DNA of 64,000 nt from Stanieria cyanosphaera PCC 7437. Its GTDB lineage: Bacteria; Cyanobacteriota; Cyanobacteriia; Cyanobacteriales; Xenococcaceae. Location: the NCBI RefSeq assembly GCF_000317575.1, contig NC_019748.1:3368501-3432500 (forward strand). The letters run 5' to 3'. The position numbers and the translations under genes were made by a program. This document shows positions 62,275-64,000 of the stretch, one piece after another; position 1 is the first letter of the stretch, and each line of letters begins with the position of its first letter. The notes beneath the pieces were generated by a model. The model saw only the letters and a program-made list of their open reading frames with translations, did no database searches and was not told the origin of the DNA.

Positions 62275-63345
62275 TTAAGAACTAACTAAACTGATTCCTT
62301 CTGACTTTCTTCTCATCCAATCAGCGATAAAAGATTCTACCAACTCCACATCTTCCTTACTACCAATGAACAAAGGAGTTCGAGCGTGTAATTTTTTGGG
62401 GACTATATCCAACAATCTTTCTGTACCTGTACTTGCTTTACCGTTGGCTTTTTCCATCAAAAAGGCTAAGGGTGCAGATTCATAGAGAAGACGTAATTTG
62501 CCTTCTGGATTTTTGTTAGTACCAGGATAAAGAAATACGCCTCCTTGCATTAAAATTCGATGAAAATCTCCCACCAACGCCCCGCTATAACGAGCGGTGT
62601 ATCCATCATGACGATGAACATAACGAATATATTCTCGAATCGATTCTTCCCACTGCCAGTAGTTTCCTTCGTTGACGCTGTATACTGGACCGTGTTGAGG
62701 AATAGTAATATTTTCTTCGGCTAAAATAAATTCTCCTAAACTGGGATCAAGAATAAAAGAATGTACTCCCTTACCTAGAGAATAAACTAAAATTGTCGAT
62801 GGCCCATAAAGAATATAACCCGCAGCAATTTGTTTATCGCCGTGTTGTAACAGATCCTTGGCTTGGGGATCAAAATCATCGCCTTCTTGTTGACGAATCG
62901 CAAAAATTGATCCCACATTAAGGTTAATATCTACATTAGAAGAGCCATCAATCGGATCGTATAGCAAAGTATATCTACCGATTGGGCAGTTTTCAGGAAT
63001 ATAGTACGGTTGCTCCATTTCTTCTGAAGCTAATCGACAGACTAAACCACTTTGCTTAAATACGGAAATAAACACCTCATTGGCGTAAACATCCATCTTT
63101 TTGACTGACTCGCCTTGGACGTTGGTTTCTCCAGTAAAACCCAAAGCCCCCGCCATTAAACCTGCACGACTTAGACGACGAGAAATCAATTTAGCTGCTA
63201 AAGCGATGCGGTTCATAATCGCACTAATATCTTGTGCTTCGGCAGCAGTAAAAGTAGAAAATTGTTGCAGTACGTGTCGAGATAAGGTGGTACAATCCCG
63301 ATCTAGACTGTATTCTGGGATAATAATTTGCTCTGGGTTTACCAT
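62275..63345 (-). CDS. fbp: Fructose-1,6-bisphosphatase class I
   Basis: 356 residues from ATG 63345, with ggagg nine bases upstream. A GTG upstream at 63378 adds only a leader. Metal site blocks: [38 protein letters not shown], and the active-site region [21 protein letters not shown]. Hydrolyses FBP to F6P for the Calvin cycle and gluconeogenesis. First gene of fbp-tal-zwf-opcA. Confidence 0.97.
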   Translation of the reverse strand: MVNPEQIIIPEYSLDRDCTTLSRHVLQQFSTFTAAEAQDISAIMNRIALAAKLISRRLSRAGLMAGALGFTGETNVQGESVKKMDVYANEVFISVFKQSGLVCRLASEEMEQPYYIPENCPIGRYTLLYDPIDGSSNVDINLNVGSIFAIRQQEGDDFDPQAKDLLQHGDKQIAAGYILYGPSTILVYSLGKGVHSFILDPSLGEFILAEENITIPQHGPVYSVNEGNYWQWEESIREYIRYVHRHDGYTARYSGALVGDFHRILMQGGVFLYPGTNKNPEGKLRLLYESAPLAFLMEKANGKASTGTERLLDIVPKKLHARTPLFIGSKEDVELVESFIADWMRRKSEGISLVSS

Positions 63346-63378
63346 GATTGTTAACCTCCCTGGCTTGGCTGATTGCAC

Positions 63379-63717
63379 TGAGTTGCAACTAAAGCTTGAA
63401 TAAGTAAGTACAAATTCCTATAATGCTAGTTTGTCTCAGTCGCATCCCTCTACTCATCTATCTTAGGGATGGATTTAACGACGGAGTAATAAGCTTAAGA
63501 CGAGCTTCAGGTTATGAAGACTGTTGTTATTATCTGCTACGTTTTATTTGATGATTCTGTAATGAAAACCACAAATATTTGGTTCAGCTAAGAGTTTATA
63601 GCTGATTAATCGTGATGTTTGGCTGGTTAGGGTTAATTGTTAGAAATTAATAAAGAAATTATCAAAAGGCAAAACCTAGAGACGCGACATGTCGCGTCTC
63701 TACTCTACTGGTAAGTG
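63379..63717. other. Gene-free stretch with perfect 26-base palindrome
   Basis: The only clear structure here is the 26-base palindrome 63677-63702. The rest should hold the fbp promoter, but I cannot place it. Confidence 0.55.
63677..63702. repeat. Perfect 26-base palindrome with acatgt centre
   Basis: tagagacgcgaca paired with tgtcgcgtctcta is an exact inverted repeat with no spacer. A partial relative (tagagacgtaacatgt) occurs at 53509-53524, so the element is dispersed. Its place, 16 bases past the stop of the - strand gene at 63718, suggests it may also serve as a terminator. Confidence 0.85.
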
Positions 63718-63930
63718 CTATTCAATTGTGATCGATTGAGGTTGATCTTGGTTGCTTTTGTGATTGCTATTATTGCTATCAAAATTACTAAATCCTTGTT
63801 TATTTAACCAACTGGCAAGAGGTTCGTCATTAAGATCAAGTCTTAATAGTCCAGAACAAAAACCGCTAGTAAAAGCAAGAGGTTGTTTTAGTAGTTCTTG
63901 AATTACAGGAGATAGTTCGCTCAAAAACAT
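63718..63930 (-). CDS. Small conserved-looking hypothetical protein
   Basis: 70 residues. N-terminal hydrophobic-mixed LSPVIQELLKQPLAFTSGFCSGLLRLDLNDEPLASWLNKQG has the look of a conserved cyanobacterial domain; the C-terminal 20 residues are Asn/Ser/Gln-rich and probably disordered. Family not recognised. The window ends just upstream, so its neighbours are unknown. Confidence 0.65.
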   Translation of the reverse strand: MFLSELSPVIQELLKQPLAFTSGFCSGLLRLDLNDEPLASWLNKQGFSNFDSNNSNHKSNQDQPQSITIE

Positions 63931-64000
63931 AATCTATCTTTTAGGTAAATTTAGAATGGTAATGCTGTTTTACTTGAAATTTTAACGCTTTCTCGTCTCT

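Noticed and set aside
1-64000. tRNA, rRNA, CRISPR array or prophage
   Set aside because: I read both strands for the T-loop pattern, repeat-spacer arrays, and integrase or terminase frames and saw none; very short or divergent examples could be missed by eye.

Overview
The window is chromosomal DNA from a cyanobacterium. The evidence is phycocyanobilin synthesis (pcyA, cut by the left edge), the photosystem II subunit gene psbI, the fbp-tal-zwf-opcA oxidative pentose phosphate operon, ferredoxin-type sulfite reductase, cyanobacteria-typical unknown families (DUF760, DUF4346 and a DUF2555-like protein), many HIP1 palindromes (gcgatcgc) and heptanucleotide tandem repeats. The DNA looks AT-rich by eye. 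Gene content and style fit a unicellular or baeocyte-forming lineage of the Stanieria/Pleurocapsa kind, but the species is an inference. I saw no rRNA, tRNA, CRISPR array, phage or intact transposase.

Layout. 1-6.4 kb: pcyA end, a PAS/GAF sensor kinase, two response regulators (one a five-domain protein), a calycin-like protein and a protein made of exact 19-residue repeats. 6.7-12 kb: trpB, a CAP-domain secreted protein, RNase D, a small secreted repeat protein, an HPP/DUF1622 membrane pair, a possible IS200/IS605 remnant and a DUF2555-like gene. 12.4-26.9 kb: a long + strand cluster with fatty acyl-AMP ligase, acyl-CoA dehydrogenase-like protein, acyl carrier protein, MBOAT acyltransferase, SGNH-like protein, type II NADH dehydrogenase-like protein, HTTM-DCC fusion, second MBOAT, second SGNH-like protein, then a TolC-like porin. 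27-34 kb: mostly - strand housekeeping genes (cryptochrome DASH, ureC, unknown membrane proteins). 34.3-41.8 kb: an accessory stretch with an HxlR/hydrolase pair of more GC-rich composition, a flavodoxin-like protein, an SPFH protein, a toxin-like pseudogene with a possible partner, a MerR regulator and a frameshifted gene. 41.8-51.1 kb: trehalase, sulfite reductase, a divergent SucC/SucD-like pair and an ABC-2 permease. 51.3-57.8 kb: DUF760, scpB, thiD, ftsZ, ftsQ, a C-terminal processing protease and psbI. 58-63.4 kb: opcA, zwf, tal, fbp.

The most unusual system is the 12.4-25 kb cluster. Its parts parallel the DltA-DltC-DltB-DltD logic of teichoic acid D-alanylation (AMP ligase, carrier protein, MBOAT, SGNH-like partner), but the activating enzyme is a fatty acyl-AMP ligase and an acyl-CoA dehydrogenase-like enzyme could modify the carrier-bound chain. 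My inference is a machine that moves a tailored fatty acyl group across the membrane onto a surface or exported glycan or lipid.

Other points of interest are a cyanobacteriochrome-like GAF domain next to pcyA, SucC/SucD-like proteins lacking the catalytic histidine region, a ribbon-helix-helix-like tail on sulfite reductase, a toxin-like gene broken by one stop codon, a one-base frameshift in another small gene, a multi-hairpin element upstream of sucC, and several families of small dispersed palindromes and heptamer repeats. All calls come from reading the sequence; no database search was run.
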